Assembly: GCF_019880205.1 (NCBI RefSeq)
Contig: NZ_CP082292.1
Coordinates: 3,844,001 to 3,908,000, forward strand
Origin: Pantoea alfalfae
GTDB lineage: Bacteria > Pseudomonadota > Gammaproteobacteria > Enterobacterales > Enterobacteriaceae
Length of the DNA stretch: 64,000 nucleotides
Direction of reading: 5' to 3'
Shown: in pieces, positions 8,567-20,030 of the stretch
Numbering within the stretch: position 1 is the first letter of the stretch
How the letters are laid out: the number at the start of each line of letters is the position of its first letter
Program-made: the position numbers and the translations under genes
Notes under the pieces: generated by a model
What the model saw: only the letters and a program-made list of their open reading frames with translations
Told to the model about the DNA's origin: nothing
Database searches by the model: none

Positions 8567-9813
8567 TTTTTCCGGCAGTAAACAATAAAAGCGCCACAAC
8601 ACAGGGCAAAGTAAGCCATATAGGTAAACATATAGGCCTGCGCCGCACCCGTCGCGCCATGTAACGGGATCAGCCAGCGTGAGAACAGGGTCAGCAACAG
8701 AAACTGGCTGATCTCAGTCAGAACATAAAAGCGCAGCGAGGCTTTGGCGATAACCAGATATCCGAAAACATAGGCACCGACTTTAAAAACATCGCCGCAC
8801 AGCTGCCACACAAAAAGATCGCGCATCCCGCGAAAAGCCTGAGAGAACAGCAGGCTGATGGCGAAGTCACGCAGTACCCAGACGGCGAAGCTGGCAACCG
8901 CCACGGCGGGCAGGACAAAGCGCAGTGCACGGCCAATCTCACGTGCGATGTCGCGTTTGTTGTCGAGCCGCGCAAGCGTCGGCAGCAGCCAGACGCTAAA
9001 CGTCGCGGTGATAAACTGCAGATAGGCATCGGAAATGCTGGTCACACCCTGCCACAACCCGACCTGCGCCCAGCCCTCCTGCTCTGCCAGCAGGTTACGC
9101 ATCATTACCCAGGCAACCGGTAAGGTCACCGCCGTGATCAGCGCCATCAGGGTATATTTTGCCAGATTACGCGCCAGCTCAGGATGCCATTGTGGCCGCA
9201 GCCAGCTCAGCGGTAGCGGCGCACGGCGTTTCAGCATCAGTAGCGCAGGCAGCAGCAGCAAAGCTGGCACCAGCGCCAGGCCGATCAATGCGCCCTGATA
9301 ACCGCCCAGCCACCAGCAGAGCAGATAGCCCGCCACGCCAGTCAGGCTGCCGAGAATCAGCGCCAGCGCATTCCCACGCGCGTCACGATAGCCCTTCAGT
9401 AGCGCCAGGGTAAAGTTGGCCCAGGCGATGCCGAGCTGAAGAAAGGCGACGACGCGGATGACGCCCTGATAGCGGTCATGACCAAACAGCGCGGTGCTGA
9501 TGGGGGCTGCCGCCAGCAGAAACAGCAGCGCCAGCACGCCGGAGAAGCCCAGCACCATAGCCGATGCCGTGCCCACCATCGCCCGGAGTGGTCCGGGCTG
9601 CTGCTGATACTGCGCCACATAGGTGGTGACGCCGTTGAAGATGCCCGCGCCCGCCAGCACACCCAGCACGGTGATCAACTGCCGGAAGTTACCTGCCTGG
9701 CCAACACCTTCGGGGCCGAAGCTGACTGCCAGCAGTTTGACCACCAGCAGACCAGACACAATTTTTACCAGCGTGGACGATGCGGTCCACACTGAGGCTC
9801 TGGCTAATGACAT
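8563..9813 (-). CDS. wzxE: ECA lipid III flippase
   Basis: Moves Und-PP-linked ECA trisaccharide across the inner membrane. 416 residues with about twelve hydrophobic helices, the MATE/Wzx-type polysaccharide flippase architecture (N-terminal [17 protein letters not shown]). Stop codons and starts overlap on both sides: wecE ends at 9813, where wzxE begins, and wecF begins inside the stop. E. coli length is identical (416). Confidence 0.95.
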   Translation of the reverse strand: MSLARASVWTASSTLVKIVSGLLVVKLLAVSFGPEGVGQAGNFRQLITVLGVLAGAGIFNGVTTYVAQYQQQPGPLRAMVGTASAMVLGFSGVLALLFLLAAAPISTALFGHDRYQGVIRVVAFLQLGIAWANFTLALLKGYRDARGNALALILGSLTGVAGYLLCWWLGGYQGALIGLALVPALLLLPALLMLKRRAPLPLSWLRPQWHPELARNLAKYTLMALITAVTLPVAWVMMRNLLAEQEGWAQVGLWQGVTSISDAYLQFITATFSVWLLPTLARLDNKRDIAREIGRALRFVLPAVAVASFAVWVLRDFAISLLFSQAFRGMRDLFVWQLCGDVFKVGAYVFGYLVIAKASLRFYVLTEISQFLLLTLFSRWLIPLHGATGAAQAYMFTYMAYFALCCGAFIVYCRKK

Positions 9814-10943
9814 CAGGAAAAGAAGCTCAGCAGCGAGCTGATAACCGTGCTCTGATTATTATCCGACAGGTTATAAAACAGCGGCAGGCGCAGCAGACGT
9901 TCACTTTCCAGCGTGGTGAAGCGATCGTCACCGACAAATTGCGAGAAACGCTCACCGGCAGGTGAACTGTGCAGCGGAATATAGTGGAACACTGTCAGTA
10001 TCTCTGCTTCTTTCATCCAGTTGATCAGCGCCTGGCGATCGTCCTGATCGCGCAGTTTGATGTAGAACATGTGCGCATTGTGTTCGCAGCTGGCGGGGAT
10101 CACTGGCAGACTGATGCGGCCCTGAGCCGCCAGCGGCTGGAGTGCGTCATAATAACGCTGCCAGATGCGTAACCGCTGCTGGTTGATGCGTTCAGCGGCT
10201 TCCAGCTGCGCCCAGAGATAGGCGGCCTGCAAGTCGGCCATCAGGTAGCTCGACCCCATATCGCGCCAGGTATATTTATCGACCTGACCCCGGAAGAACT
10301 GGCTGCGGTTGGTGCCTTTTTCCCGCACGATCTCGGCGCGCTCGACCAGGCTGGCGTCGTTGATCAGCGTCGCGCCCCCTTCACCACCGGCAGTATAATT
10401 CTTGGTTTCGTGGAAACTGAAGCAGCCAATATGACCGATGGTGCCCAGCGCACGGCCTTTGTAGCGTGACATCACGCCCTGCGCCGCATCTTCAATCACA
10501 AACAGCTTATGCTTAGCCGCCAGCGCCATGATGGTGTCCATTTCACAGGCTACGCCTGCGTAATGCACCGGCACAATGGCGCGGGTTTTTTCAGTGATGG
10601 CGGCTTCGATCAGCGTTTCATCGATGTTCATGGTGTCCGGGCGCACATCGACAAACACGATGCGCGCGCCGCGCAGCACAAAGGCGTTGGCGGTTGAGAC
10701 AAAGGTATAGCTCGGCATGATCACCTCATCGCCGGGCTGCAGATCGATTAACAGCGCTGCCATCTCCAGCGAAGCGGTACAGGAGGGAGTCAGCAGCACT
10801 TTTTTGCTGCCAAAACGCTGCTCCATCCACTGCTGACAACGACGGGTGAAGCCGCCGTCGCCGCACAGCTTGCCGCTGTTCATCGCCGACTGCATATACT
10901 CAATTTCTGTGCCCACAATCGGGGGCGCATTAAATGGAATCAT
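9813..10943 (-). CDS. wecE: dTDP-4-amino-4,6-dideoxygalactose transaminase
   Basis: PLP-dependent aminotransferase making dTDP-Fuc4N from dTDP-4-keto-6-deoxyglucose for ECA. 376 residues of the DegT/DnrJ/EryC1 family; the PLP-binding Lys is K181 in FHETKNYTAGGEGG. The start is set at MIPFNAPP as in E. coli rather than at an upstream in-frame start at 10988, which would add 15 residues overlapping wecD further. It overlaps wecD by 14 nt. Confidence 0.96.
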   Translation of the reverse strand: MIPFNAPPIVGTEIEYMQSAMNSGKLCGDGGFTRRCQQWMEQRFGSKKVLLTPSCTASLEMAALLIDLQPGDEVIMPSYTFVSTANAFVLRGARIVFVDVRPDTMNIDETLIEAAITEKTRAIVPVHYAGVACEMDTIMALAAKHKLFVIEDAAQGVMSRYKGRALGTIGHIGCFSFHETKNYTAGGEGGATLINDASLVERAEIVREKGTNRSQFFRGQVDKYTWRDMGSSYLMADLQAAYLWAQLEAAERINQQRLRIWQRYYDALQPLAAQGRISLPVIPASCEHNAHMFYIKLRDQDDRQALINWMKEAEILTVFHYIPLHSSPAGERFSQFVGDDRFTTLESERLLRLPLFYNLSDNNQSTVISSLLSFFS

Positions 10944-11637
10944 GACCTTTCCTGTAAAACCAGTAGGCGGTGCTGTCGAGTCGGGCACCGCTGCGTAAAT
11001 AGAGGCGCATCGCCGTGAGATTACTGAGCTGGGTAGCCACCCGAAGCTGAGCCAACTGCCTTACCCGCGCCCAGTCAGCCGCCGCCAGTAGCAGTCGCTG
11101 ACCCAGCCCCTGACCCTGCGCGTCAGGCATTACGCCCAGCAGGCCAATGCGAGCATCGCCATCCACCGCGCGCAGCGAAACAAATCCCTGCAGCTGACCG
11201 GTGGCATCACTGGCCACCAGACACTGATCGTCAAACGTCCCACGCACCGCATTCTCAATCCACTGCGCATAAAAACGGCCGCTGGCGTCCGGTGCGTACC
11301 AGGCCGCGCGAAAACGGCTCTGGCTGAAAAGCTGTGACGCTGCATCACGCAGTTGCGGAATCTGTGCTTCGCGCGCAATGCGAATCCCCGCCTGCCGTTC
11401 TGTCTCTTTAATCGCCAGCGTCAGGTCCGCCTCGCCTTCTGCCAGCTGGAACTGATGCTGCTGCAGCGTATCAATCAACGCCGTCTCGCTGGCAGCCACT
11501 TTCATCTGCATCAGCGCACAGGGATGATGCAGCGCCTGCTCCAGCGGAATGTCACCTTCCGGCTCCAGCCGCACGGTCTCAACACCGAAGAATGCACTTT
11601 CCCAGCTAAGGGGATTAATACTGACGTGGACGGACAT
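10930..11637 (-). CDS. wecD: dTDP-fucosamine acetyltransferase
   Basis: Acetyl-CoA-dependent N-acetylation of dTDP-Fuc4N to dTDP-Fuc4NAc. 235 residues; the C-terminal GNAT domain has the acetyl-CoA loop [12 protein letters not shown] and the conserved [20 protein letters not shown] split over ~120-140. The N-terminal ~100 residues are more variable, as in other WecD proteins. It overlaps rffH by 23 nt and wecE by 14 nt, indicating tight coupling. Confidence 0.94.
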   Translation of the reverse strand: MSVHVSINPLSWESAFFGVETVRLEPEGDIPLEQALHHPCALMQMKVAASETALIDTLQQHQFQLAEGEADLTLAIKETERQAGIRIAREAQIPQLRDAASQLFSQSRFRAAWYAPDASGRFYAQWIENAVRGTFDDQCLVASDATGQLQGFVSLRAVDGDARIGLLGVMPDAQGQGLGQRLLLAAADWARVRQLAQLRVATQLSNLTAMRLYLRSGARLDSTAYWFYRKGHDSI

Positions 11638-12496
11638 GTAATAAATCCAGCAGGTATTGGCCGTAGCCGGTTTTTGTCAGCGCTTCACCGGCAGCACGCA
11701 GCTGGTCATCACTGAGCCAGTTGTTACGCCAGGCGATCTCTTCCAGGCAGGCAATTTTAAAGCCCTGACGTTTTTCCACGGTCTGCACAAACATGCTGGC
11801 TTCCACCAGGCTGTCATGGGTGCCGGTATCCAGCCAGGCAAAGCCGCGTCCCAGCAGTTCGACCGTCATCTCACCACGCTCCAGATACATCTGGTTAATG
11901 GCGGTAATTTCCAGCTCGCCCCGCGAAGAAGGCTTAACCTGTTTCGCGAATTCGATAACCTGATTGTCATAGAAATAGAGTCCAGTGACCGCCCAGCGCG
12001 ATTTCGGCTGCAGTGGCTTCTCTTCAATCGATATCGCTTTGAAGTTATCGTCAAACTCCACCACACCGAAACGTTCCGGGTCCATAACCTGATAGCCGAA
12101 CACCGTTGCGCCACGATTCTGTTCGACGACTTTCCGCAGCTTGGGACTGAAACCCTGACCAAAATAGAGGTTATCACCCAGCACCAGGCAGCAATTGTCC
12201 TCGCCGATAAAGGATTCGCCGATGATAAAGGCCTGCGCCAGTCCATCGGGGCTGGGCTGCACCGCATAGCTGAGGCGTATGCCAAATTCACTGCCATCGC
12301 CCAGCAAACGTTCAAACTGCGCCCGATCTTCCGGCGTGGTAATTAACAGAATGTCGCGAATACCCGCCAGCATCAGCACGGAGAGCGGGTAGTAGATCAT
12401 CGGTTTGTCGTAAACCGGCAGAAGTTGCTTTGATACTGCACGGGTTATCGGGTGTAACCGCGTGCCCGATCCTCCCGCTAAAATGATGCCTTTCAT
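11615..12496 (-). CDS. rffH: Glucose-1-phosphate thymidylyltransferase 2
   Basis: Makes dTDP-glucose, the entry point for the dTDP-Fuc4NAc branch of ECA. 293 residues with the nucleotidyltransferase signature GGSGTRL at residues 8-14, the [13 protein letters not shown] loop and VLGDNLYFG (metal-binding Asp). Paralogue of rfbA/rmlA; assignment as rffH rests on the location between rffG and wecD. The stop lies 19 nt downstream of rffG in operon order. Confidence 0.95.
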   Translation of the reverse strand: MKGIILAGGSGTRLHPITRAVSKQLLPVYDKPMIYYPLSVLMLAGIRDILLITTPEDRAQFERLLGDGSEFGIRLSYAVQPSPDGLAQAFIIGESFIGEDNCCLVLGDNLYFGQGFSPKLRKVVEQNRGATVFGYQVMDPERFGVVEFDDNFKAISIEEKPLQPKSRWAVTGLYFYDNQVIEFAKQVKPSSRGELEITAINQMYLERGEMTVELLGRGFAWLDTGTHDSLVEASMFVQTVEKRQGFKIACLEEIAWRNNWLSDDQLRAAGEALTKTGYGQYLLDLLHVRPRQY

Positions 12497-12515
12497 CGCT
12501 GCTCCTTACGCGGAT

Positions 12516-13586
12516 TTAATGCGATAAGCCGAGGCGTTCGCCCTGATAGCGACCATCCAGAATAGCCTGCCACCAGGCGGGATTATCCAGATACCATGCC
12601 ACGGTTTTGCGCATGCCGCTTTCAAAGGTTTCCTGCGGCACCCAGCCAAGTTCATGCGCAATTTTACTGGCATCAATGGCGTAGCGCTGATCGTGACCAG
12701 GCCGATCAGTGACATAGGTAATCAGGTCACGGTAATGCGCCAGCCCGGCAGGCTTCTGCTCTACAGCCAGCTCTTCCAGCAGGCTGCAGATGGTTTCAAC
12801 CACCTCGATATTGCGGCGTTCGTTATGGCCGCCAATATTGTAGGTTTCGCCTGGCTTACCCTGACTGACCACCTGATAGAGTGCGCGAGCGTGATCTTCA
12901 ACGTAGAGCCAGTCACGAATCTGCTGTCCGTTGCCGTAAACCGGCAAGGCTTTGCCGGCCAGCGCATTGATGATGGTCAGGGGGATCAGCTTCTCCGGGA
13001 AATGGCAGGGACCGTAGTTGTTTGAGCAGTTGGTGACCAGCGTGGGCAGACCATAGGTTCGCAGCCAGGCCCGCACTAAATGGTCGCTGCTGGCCTTAGA
13101 GGCGGCGTAAGGACTGCTTGGCGCATAAGGGGTGGTTTCGGTGAAATAAGCCTGGCTGTCATGCAGATCGCCAAATACTTCATCGGTCGAGATATGGTGG
13201 AACAGAAAGGCCGTTTTGCGCGTATCATCCAGGCTTTGCCAGTAAGAACGCGCGGCTTCCAGCAGCTGATAGGTCCCGACAATATTCGTCTCGATAAAAG
13301 CCACCGGCCCATCAATCGAGCGATCAACATGGCTTTCAGCCGCAAGATGCATTACGCAGTCTGGCTGATGGCGGGCAAAAACCTGATCAAGCGACGGACG
13401 ATCACAGATATCCACCTGCTCAAAACAGAAGCGGGGCGAATCGGCCACACTGGCGAGTGACGCCAGATTTCCGGCATAGCTGAGTTTATCGACCACCACG
13501 ACCTGATGTTCGGTTTCTGTTATCAGAAAGCGCACCAGAGCCGAGCCGATAAAACCGGCACCGCCCGTGATCAGAAAACGCTTCAT
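12516..13586 (-). CDS. rffG: dTDP-glucose 4,6-dehydratase 2
   Basis: Converts dTDP-glucose to dTDP-4-keto-6-deoxyglucose. 356 residues, extended SDR family: NAD-binding GGAGFIG at residues 8-14, [11 protein letters not shown], active-site HISTDEVFG and YAASKAS (Tyr/Lys pair). It overlaps the wecC stop by 4 nt (13583-13586). Paralogous to rfbB/rmlB; called rffG by ECA context. Confidence 0.95.
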   Translation of the reverse strand: MKRFLITGGAGFIGSALVRFLITETEHQVVVVDKLSYAGNLASLASVADSPRFCFEQVDICDRPSLDQVFARHQPDCVMHLAAESHVDRSIDGPVAFIETNIVGTYQLLEAARSYWQSLDDTRKTAFLFHHISTDEVFGDLHDSQAYFTETTPYAPSSPYAASKASSDHLVRAWLRTYGLPTLVTNCSNNYGPCHFPEKLIPLTIINALAGKALPVYGNGQQIRDWLYVEDHARALYQVVSQGKPGETYNIGGHNERRNIEVVETICSLLEELAVEQKPAGLAHYRDLITYVTDRPGHDQRYAIDASKIAHELGWVPQETFESGMRKTVAWYLDNPAWWQAILDGRYQGERLGLSH

Positions 13587-14842
13587 CGCCAGACACCTTT
13601 GGTGTCGACAATCCAGTTCTGCTGAACGTCGGCGGCATCAATGGCGCGGAAGGCGCGGTGATCGACCAGCATCACCAAAATATCGGCCTGGTCCAGCGCC
13701 TGCGCGCTGGAAACCAGCTCTGCTTTGTCAGCCAGAGAATCTGCAAGCTGCTCAATGTGCGGTTCAACTATCCAGGTGGTGCCGCTGTGCCATTCGGCAA
13801 TCTTCTGTGCCACGCCCACCGCCGGGCTTTCGCGCAGGTCGTCGATATTGGGTTTAAAGGCCAGGCCAAAGCAGGCAATGGTGATATCACTGGCGCGCTT
13901 GCCGGTCTGCGTCAGGCAGTCCGCCAGCGCGGTTTTCACCTGGTCCAGCACCCACTGCGGCTTGGCATCATTCACCTCGCGCGCGGTGCGGATCAGGCGG
14001 GCTAATTCGGGATTCTGCGCCACGATAAACCAGGGATCGACGGCGATACAGTGACCGCCGACGCCCGGACCAGGCTGCAGAATGTTGACGCGCGGATGGC
14101 GATTCGCCAGCGCAATCAGCTCCCAGACGTTAATGCCCTGATCGGCACAAATCAGCGACAGCTCATTGGCAAAGGCGATATTCACGTCACGGAAGCTGTT
14201 TTCGGTCAGCTTGCACATCTCGGCGGTACGGGCGTTAGTTTCAACGCATTCACCTTTTAAAAATAGCCGATAAAGCTCGCTGGCGCGGACAGAACAGGCG
14301 GGGGTCATGCCGCCAATCACCCGGTCGTTGTTAATCAGCTCAACCATCACCTGACCCGGCAGTACGCGCTCCGGGCAATAGGCGACAAAAATATCGGGCG
14401 TCTCACCGTGCTGCGGAAAGCGCAGGTCGGGACGTGCCGCAGCCAGCCAGTCGGCCATCTGTTCGGTGCTGCCCACCGGCGAGGTCGACTCCAGAATCAC
14501 CAGATCGCCCTTTTTCAGAACCGGTGCAATCGACTCCGCCGCAGCTTTTACAAAGCGCAGGTCGGGCTGATGATCATCTTTGAATGGCGTCGGTACGGCG
14601 ATCAGAAAAGCGTCAGCGGCTTCAGGCTGGGTGGTGGCACGCAGGTCGCCACGCGCAACAGCCGCATGCACCACCTGATCTAAATCGGGTTCCACAATGT
14701 GGATCGCGCCACGATTGATGGTTTCTACGGCGCGCGCATTGATATCCACGCCCACCACTTTTTTTCCCTTTGAGGCAAAAACGGCTGCCGTCGGCAGCCC
14801 AATGTATCCCAGTCCAATCACAGAGATGGTTTCAAAACTCAT
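13583..14842 (-). CDS. wecC: UDP-N-acetyl-D-mannosamine dehydrogenase
   Basis: Two-step NAD-dependent oxidation of UDP-ManNAc to UDP-ManNAcA for ECA. 419 residues of the UDP-glucose/GDP-mannose dehydrogenase family: Rossmann [10 protein letters not shown] at 10-19 and the catalytic Cys265 in [11 protein letters not shown]. It overlaps wecB (stop at 14839) and rffG by 4 nt each. Confidence 0.96.
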   Translation of the reverse strand: MSFETISVIGLGYIGLPTAAVFASKGKKVVGVDINARAVETINRGAIHIVEPDLDQVVHAAVARGDLRATTQPEAADAFLIAVPTPFKDDHQPDLRFVKAAAESIAPVLKKGDLVILESTSPVGSTEQMADWLAAARPDLRFPQHGETPDIFVAYCPERVLPGQVMVELINNDRVIGGMTPACSVRASELYRLFLKGECVETNARTAEMCKLTENSFRDVNIAFANELSLICADQGINVWELIALANRHPRVNILQPGPGVGGHCIAVDPWFIVAQNPELARLIRTAREVNDAKPQWVLDQVKTALADCLTQTGKRASDITIACFGLAFKPNIDDLRESPAVGVAQKIAEWHSGTTWIVEPHIEQLADSLADKAELVSSAQALDQADILVMLVDHRAFRAIDAADVQQNWIVDTKGVWR

Positions 14843-15966
14843 AATTCGGCTCGGTTATCTTTTAAGGCTTGTAAAATACGACCACAGGCTTTGCCATCGC
14901 CATACGGATTATGGGCATGGCTCATCGCCTGCCAGGCCTCGTCGTCGCTCAGCAATTCGCTGACGCTGGCCACGATTCTGGCAATATCCGTCCCGACCAG
15001 TTTGACGGTACCGGCATCGACGGCTTCAGGGCGCTCGGTGGTGTCGCGCATCACCAACACCGGCTTGCCCAGTGAAGGCGCTTCCTCCTGAATGCCGCCG
15101 GAATCGGTAAGGATCAGCCAGGCGCGGTTCATCAGCCAGACAAAAGGCAGGTACTCCTGCGGTTCAATCAGAATGATATTCTCAATGCCGCTGAGTATCC
15201 GGTTAACCGGCTCGCTGACATTGGGATTGAGATGTACCGGATAGACAATCTGCGCCTCGGGATGCTGGCGGGCAACCTGCGCCAGCGCGCTGCAGATACG
15301 TTCAAAACCGCCGCCAAAGCTCTCACGCCGGTGTCCGGTAACCAGCACCAGTTTCTTATCCGGGTCGAGAAACGGATAGCGCGCCGCCAGCTGTGCGTTC
15401 AGATTGCTGTCGTCCAGCACCCGATCGCGCACCCACAGCAGCGCATCAATGACCGTATTACCGGTGACGACGATGCGCGCATCGGGCAGATTCTCCCGCA
15501 ACAGGTTCTGACGCGAGCGGGTGGTGGGCGTGAAGTGCAGGCGGGCAAGATGGCCGGTGAGCTTACGGTTACCCTCTTCAGGCCACGGCGAGGCGAGATC
15601 GCCGGTACGCAGACCCGCCTCCACATGCCCGACGGGGATTTGCTGATAAAAAGCCGCCAGGCTCGCCGCCAGCGTCGTGGTGGTGTCACCATGCACCAGC
15701 ACGATATCCGGTTTAAAGTCGAGCAGGACGGTTTTCATGCCTTCTAAAATGCGGCAGGTGATCTCGGTCAGTCCCTGTTCAGGACGCATAATATTGAGAT
15801 CATAGTCCGGTTCCAGCTTGAACAGACGCAGCACCTGATCGAGCATTTCGCGATGCTGTGCGGTCACGCACAGTCGCGATTCAAAAGCGGGATCCTGCGA
15901 CAGCGCCTGCACCAACGGCGCCATTTTAATCGCTTCCGGACGAGTACCAAATACGGTCAGAACTTT
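14839..15966 (-). CDS. wecB: UDP-N-acetylglucosamine 2-epimerase
   Basis: Interconverts UDP-GlcNAc and UDP-ManNAc, first step of the ManNAcA branch. 375 residues with [28 protein letters not shown] and [10 protein letters not shown], the non-hydrolysing epimerase motifs. The start chosen is the GTG at 15966 (encoding [12 protein letters not shown], as in E. coli), which has GAGAG 7 bases upstream. An ATG at 15987 would overlap wzzE by 8 nt and add seven residues, so that start cannot be excluded. Confidence 0.93.
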   Translation of the reverse strand, partial: KVLTVFGTRPEAIKMAPLVQALSQDPAFESRLCVTAQHREMLDQVLRLFKLEPDYDLNIMRPEQGLTEITCRILEGMKTVLLDFKPDIVLVHGDTTTTLAASLAAFYQQIPVGHVEAGLRTGDLASPWPEEGNRKLTGHLARLHFTPTTRSRQNLLRENLPDARIVVTGNTVIDALLWVRDRVLDDSNLNAQLAARYPFLDPDKKLVLVTGHRRESFGGGFERICSALAQVARQHPEAQIVYPVHLNPNVSEPVNRILSGIENIILIEPQEYLPFVWLMNRAWLILTDSGGIQEEAPSLGKPVLVMRDTTERPEAVDAGTVKLVGTDIARIVASVSELLSDDEAWQAMSHAHNPYGDGKACGRILQALKDNRAEL

Positions 15967-15979
15967 CACACTGTTTCTC

Positions 15980-17062
15980 TCAATCATGCGTGTCTGACAT
16001 CAGACGCGGACGACGTGCCAGCGCCACACCCGCGCCTGTTAATGCCCCAACGGCACCCCACATAATCATCATGAACAGACGTCGCGGACTGTCCCGTGAT
16101 ACCGGCTCTTCCGGCGTACGCAGATAACGGTAGGTCTGGAACTGGCTATTCAGTTTTGGCCCGGTCTGCAGCGTGGTCAGCATTGCTCTGTTCTGATCAT
16201 AGCTGATATCAAACCCCGGACCGGTGGCGCGCAGGGTATCGAGCTGTCCCTGTAAAACGGGCTGGCCCAGCAGGAACAGGTCGCTGTCTGCCAGATTCTC
16301 ACCCGCTTCGCGCGTCTGTTTCTCGTTGATACCCTGCTGGCTCGCAACTTTCAGCGCCTGTTCCAGCCGATGCTGCTGGCGCTGGAATACAGCGTTAGCC
16401 ACATCTTCCTGACGTTTCACCTGCGCCTGCAACTGGTCGGTACGCGCCCGCCAGGCACCTTTTAACTCATCATTCAGATGACGAGCGGCGCGCTCACTCG
16501 CATAGGCGATGTACTGACGCAGCAGATTGTTGGCGTCGCCCGCGGTTTCCGCTTTAAGTTTGACGTTATCGGGCAGGTTATGTGCCGCGTCAGCGGGCGT
16601 GAACAGGATGTTGCCAATCAAATCGTCGAGCAGCGCGGCATCGTTATGCGCATTGCCGGTTTTACGGTTCCTGTAGTAATCCGTTTGCTGCCAGAACTCC
16701 CGACGCGTATCCCAGGAGGCAAGCTGCATGGTGAACTCCTGATAAACCTGATCCATGACCGTCGGTGACGGCGCAGCCAGCGTCAGGGCATTGTTGCGCA
16801 CATCCAGATTGGTCAGGAACTGCTGCTGTGCATAGTAAGAGCCCAGCATGTTCACCGTCGGGCGATCGGTGATCGCCGTGGTGCTCCAGACCTGTTTCAG
16901 CAGCAGCGTAGCCAGCCAGGCGATCAGAGCAAACAGCAGTGCCAGCCCGACAATCCAGCGTTTACCACGCCATAAACGGCAGCTCAGGCCGCGAATATCC
17001 AGTTCGTTGTCCACAACGTCAGCAGGCATGGCAGAGGTATCCTTTTTCAGCATCGGGTTCAT
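15980..17062 (-). CDS. wzzE: ECA chain-length regulator (polysaccharide co-polymerase)
   Basis: Sets the modal length of ECA chains made by WzyE and is needed for cyclic ECA. 360 residues: short cytoplasmic N-terminus, TM1 at about 36-54, a large periplasmic domain with coiled-coil content, the Pro/Ser-rich segment [13 protein letters not shown] and TM2 at about 330-348. The start overlaps the wecA stop as ATGA. M4 or M12 could also be used; E. coli WzzE is 348 residues. Confidence 0.94.
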   Translation of the reverse strand: MNPMLKKDTSAMPADVVDNELDIRGLSCRLWRGKRWIVGLALLFALIAWLATLLLKQVWSTTAITDRPTVNMLGSYYAQQQFLTNLDVRNNALTLAAPSPTVMDQVYQEFTMQLASWDTRREFWQQTDYYRNRKTGNAHNDAALLDDLIGNILFTPADAAHNLPDNVKLKAETAGDANNLLRQYIAYASERAARHLNDELKGAWRARTDQLQAQVKRQEDVANAVFQRQQHRLEQALKVASQQGINEKQTREAGENLADSDLFLLGQPVLQGQLDTLRATGPGFDISYDQNRAMLTTLQTGPKLNSQFQTYRYLRTPEEPVSRDSPRRLFMMIMWGAVGALTGAGVALARRPRLMSDTHD

Positions 17063-18153
17063 TTATTTTTTGCTTCGCGATGATGGCTCAGACGACGCTT
17101 GATACGCCGGACGCGTCGCGCCACGCGCCACGCATGTTTCAGGCAGTAGCCATAAACCATAAAAGCGCCCAGGAACAGCAGCAGCATCACCCACTCCGGG
17201 ATAAACGCCAGATATTCACCCAGTACACCGATACCGGCGAGGATGGCCGCCGCAACGGTAATCAGGACAAAGGCCTGACGCGAGGTAAAACCGGCACGCA
17301 TAATCAGATGGTGGATGTGCTGACGATCAGCCGAGAACGGACTCATGCCTTTGCGCAGGCGACGATACATAATCGCCACCATATCCATCAGCGGAATGGC
17401 TATCAGCCAAAGTGCGGTAACGGGTGTAATGGGATGGCTCAGACCCTGCGTTGTTTCCAGCAGAATCCAGATAATGGTGAAGCCGATCATGGTGCTGCCG
17501 GCATCGCCCATAAAGACTTTGAAGCGACGCCCCAGGAAGCCGAGGTTAAGCAAAATATAGGGCAGCGTGGCGGCAATCATCGCAAAACACCACATCGCCA
17601 GGCTCGTCTGGCCGTCGAAGTAGAGGATAATCCCCATTGCGGCAAAGGTGACCGAGGAGAGTCCGCCCAGCAGGCCATCGATCCCGTCTACCATATTAAA
17701 GGCGTTGATCGCAGCCCAGACGGCAAACAGCGTCAGCACATAGCCGAAGGGGCCCACGATAAGCTCGAACGGACCGACGATAAAGCCCAGGCTGAGCAGA
17801 TAGAGCTTTGCGCCAAACATCATTACCAGGGCGACAATGGCCTGCACAACCGCGCGGAATTTGACGCTGATATCGAAGCGGTCATCCAGTGCACCAACCA
17901 GCACCAGAATACCGGCGCAGCCAAGATAGAGCAGCGCGTGTGGCAGATAGTAATTAGTAATGGCAAACGTAAAGCAGATACCTGCAAACACGGAAATGCC
18001 GCCCACCAACGGAATCGCGCCATGATGGCGCTTACGTGAGTTAGGCTTATCAACCAAACCAATTTTTTTAGCTGCTTTTCGAGCAAAAAAGAGGAAAGCC
18101 AGGGAAAAGAGAAAAATTAAACCAAGCTCAGTACTCATAGTGAGTAAATTCAC
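17059..18153 (-). CDS. wecA: UDP-GlcNAc:undecaprenyl-phosphate GlcNAc-1-phosphate transferase
   Basis: Starts ECA (and often O-antigen) by forming Und-PP-GlcNAc at the inner membrane; target of tunicamycin. 364 residues with about eleven membrane helices and the family motifs DDRFDIS (Asp pair for Mg), NMVDGIDGL and the HIHH motif in DRQHIHHLIMR. First gene of the twelve-gene ECA operon, downstream of rho as in E. coli. Confidence 0.97.
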   Translation of the reverse strand: MNLLTMSTELGLIFLFSLAFLFFARKAAKKIGLVDKPNSRKRHHGAIPLVGGISVFAGICFTFAITNYYLPHALLYLGCAGILVLVGALDDRFDISVKFRAVVQAIVALVMMFGAKLYLLSLGFIVGPFELIVGPFGYVLTLFAVWAAINAFNMVDGIDGLLGGLSSVTFAAMGIILYFDGQTSLAMWCFAMIAATLPYILLNLGFLGRRFKVFMGDAGSTMIGFTIIWILLETTQGLSHPITPVTALWLIAIPLMDMVAIMYRRLRKGMSPFSADRQHIHHLIMRAGFTSRQAFVLITVAAAILAGIGVLGEYLAFIPEWVMLLLFLGAFMVYGYCLKHAWRVARRVRRIKRRLSHHREAKNK

Positions 18154-18281
18154 GTTAAACGCTCTCAGCTAACATCCCGCACCACAATACGCGAAAAAGC
18201 GCGCCTGGTGCTGTGTCGGATTCCGAATTCTGCATAAAGAGACAGACGAATGGTCATAAATTCGCCATCACTACCACAGTC

Positions 18282-18308
18282 ATTATAAATGCTCCTGTCA
18301 GTGTTCAA
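18282..18308 (-). promoter_or_regulatory. Candidate sigma-70 promoter of the ECA operon
   Basis: Minus-strand TTGAAC, 15-base spacer, TATAAT. The -10 is perfect and the -35 has two mismatches, but the spacer is short. The start would give a leader of about 120 nt before wecA. The rest of the 265-base rho-wecA gap holds the two rho terminators and nothing else I recognise. Confidence 0.4.
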
Positions 18309-18325
18309 TCCTATAGCTCACAAAT

Positions 18326-18352
18326 GAAAAACGCCACGTCGGGACGTGGCGT
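18326..18352 (-). terminator. Rho-independent terminator downstream of rho (distal)
   Basis: Perfect 10-bp stem ACGCCACGTC/GACGTGGCGT with a 2-nt loop, followed by TTTTT on the minus strand. Confidence 0.8.
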
Positions 18353-18379
18353 AAGGTCGATTTTCTGCGCATTTGAACT

Positions 18380-18405
18380 AAAAAAGCCGAATCTGTGGTC
18401 CGGCC
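18380..18405 (-). terminator. Rho-independent terminator downstream of rho (proximal)
   Basis: Weak stem GCCGGA/TTCGGC (one G-T pair), 7-nt loop, then six T, 15 bases after the rho stop. Confidence 0.65.
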
Positions 18406-18418
18406 TGGCAGTATCAGA

Positions 18419-19678
18419 TTATGAACGCTTCATCATATCGAAGAATTCATCATTGGTTTTGGTCATCGCCAGCTTGTTGATGAGGAATTCCATTGCATCG
18501 ATTTCGCCCATTGGGTGAATAATTTTACGCAGGATCCACATCTTCTGCAGCTCTTCCTGAGAGGTGAGAAGCTCTTCTTTACGCGTACCAGAACGGTTGT
18601 AATCAATCGCCGGGAAGACGCGTTTTTCAGCAATTTTACGAGCGAGATGCAGTTCCATGTTACCGGTACCTTTAAACTCTTCGTAAATGACTTCATCCAT
18701 CTTAGAACCGGTATCAACCAGCGCGGTCGCGATGATGGTCAGGCTTCCGCCCTCTTCCACATTACGTGCAGCACCAAAGAAACGCTTTGGACGATGCAGG
18801 GCATTGGCATCCACACCACCAGTCAGGACTTTACCTGAAGCAGGCACCACGGTGTTGTAGGCACGCGCCAGACGTGTGATGGAGTCGAGCAGGATGATGA
18901 CATCTTTTTTATGCTCAACCAGACGCTTGGCCTTCTCGATCACCATTTCAGCAACCTGAACGTGGCGCGAAGCGGGCTCATCGAAGGTTGAGGCAATAAC
19001 TTCGCCTTTCACCAGACGCTGCATCTCGGTCACTTCTTCCGGGCGCTCGTCAATCAGCAGCACCATCAGCACGCAATCCGGGTAGTTGTACGCCAGACTC
19101 TGCGCAATGTTCTGCAGCAGCATGGTTTTACCGGCTTTCGGCGGCGCCACGATCAGACCACGCTGACCACGACCAATCGGCGATGCCAGATCGAGTACGC
19201 GAGCGGTTAAATCTTCCGTTGAGCCATTACCCCGCTCCATACGCAGACGTTTATTTGCGTGCAGCGGCGTGAGGTTTTCGAACAGAATCTTATTACGCGC
19301 GTTTTCCGGCTTGTCGTAGTTAACTTCGTTAACTTTCAGCAGCGCAAAATAACGTTCACCTTCTTTTGGTGGACGGATTTTGCCAGAGATGGTGTCACCA
19401 GTGCGGAGGTTAAAGCGGCGGATTTGGCTGGGGGAAACGTAGATATCATCAGGGCCGGCGAGGTAGGAGCTGTCTCCGGAACGGAGGAATCCAAATCCAT
19501 CCTGAAGAATCTCCAGCACGCCATCACCAAAGATGTCTTCGCCGCTTTTCGCGTGCTGTTTCAGGATTGAAAAGATAATGTCCTGCTTACGCATGCGAGC
19601 CTGATTTTCCAGCCCCATATTTTCGCCGAGAGTAATCAGCTCAGCAACCGGCGTATTCTTTAATTCGGTAAGATTCAT
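18419..19678 (-). CDS. rho: Transcription termination factor Rho
   Basis: Hexameric RNA-dependent ATPase that ends transcription at rho-dependent sites. 419 residues, the standard length: N-terminal OB-fold RNA-binding domain with DGFGFLR (~60-66), Walker A in [12 protein letters not shown] at 174-185, Walker [11 protein letters not shown] and the Q- and R-loop regions. Virtually invariant relative to E. coli. Transcribed from a promoter at 19874 with a leader of about 190 nt, consistent with the known autoregulation of rho. Confidence 0.98.
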   Translation of the reverse strand: MNLTELKNTPVAELITLGENMGLENQARMRKQDIIFSILKQHAKSGEDIFGDGVLEILQDGFGFLRSGDSSYLAGPDDIYVSPSQIRRFNLRTGDTISGKIRPPKEGERYFALLKVNEVNYDKPENARNKILFENLTPLHANKRLRMERGNGSTEDLTARVLDLASPIGRGQRGLIVAPPKAGKTMLLQNIAQSLAYNYPDCVLMVLLIDERPEEVTEMQRLVKGEVIASTFDEPASRHVQVAEMVIEKAKRLVEHKKDVIILLDSITRLARAYNTVVPASGKVLTGGVDANALHRPKRFFGAARNVEEGGSLTIIATALVDTGSKMDEVIYEEFKGTGNMELHLARKIAEKRVFPAIDYNRSGTRKEELLTSQEELQKMWILRKIIHPMGEIDAMEFLINKLAMTKTNDEFFDMMKRS

Positions 19679-19873
19679 AGTGATGGGTTCTTAAACTCGG
19701 GGTAATACTCGGAATGTTTGTCGTGAGTGGTATGGCAATTAATCCATGCCGTTAATGGCTCTTTTCGGCTCTTCCCGACGATCATCGTATGAAATGGCGA
19801 TCGGTATGCAGGCAGATGTCCGAATGTGATGCCAGAGTTGGAGCTAACCGTAAGATTGCTGAACCGTTCTATC

Positions 19874-19902
19874 TTTATAAGGTACAGGGCGACAGGGTTC
19901 AA
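19874..19902 (-). promoter_or_regulatory. Sigma-70 promoter of rho
   Basis: Minus-strand TTGAAC, 17-base spacer, TATAAA; two and one mismatches from consensus with ideal spacing. The resulting mRNA has a leader of about 190 nt (19679-19867), the region through which rho autoregulates by attenuation in E. coli. I do not recognise a clear RhoL leader peptide in it. Confidence 0.65.
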
Positions 19903-20030
19903 CAAGGGAAAACTTTTAGATGCAAACTACAAGGTAAGTTCGTAATGCAGTATTGGTAACTTAGCACGCCCGAAAGCGAACGTCCAGCAGCAGGAGATAA
20001 ATTCACCACTGCCGGACGTTCAGCCCTGAA

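Noticed and set aside
11657..12346. 229-codon plus-strand open frame opposite rffH
   Set aside because: Antisense to a conserved enzyme and without motifs.
16939..18039. 366-codon plus-strand open frame opposite wzzE and wecA
   Set aside because: Lies antisense over two conserved genes, composition is His/Gln/Asn-rich without any family motif, and no ribosome-binding site was seen. It is a shadow of GC-rich coding sequence.
19675..19905. 76-codon open frame in the rho leader as a leader peptide
   Set aside because: Its start lies upstream of the inferred rho transcription start and includes the promoter, and it does not resemble E. coli RhoL.
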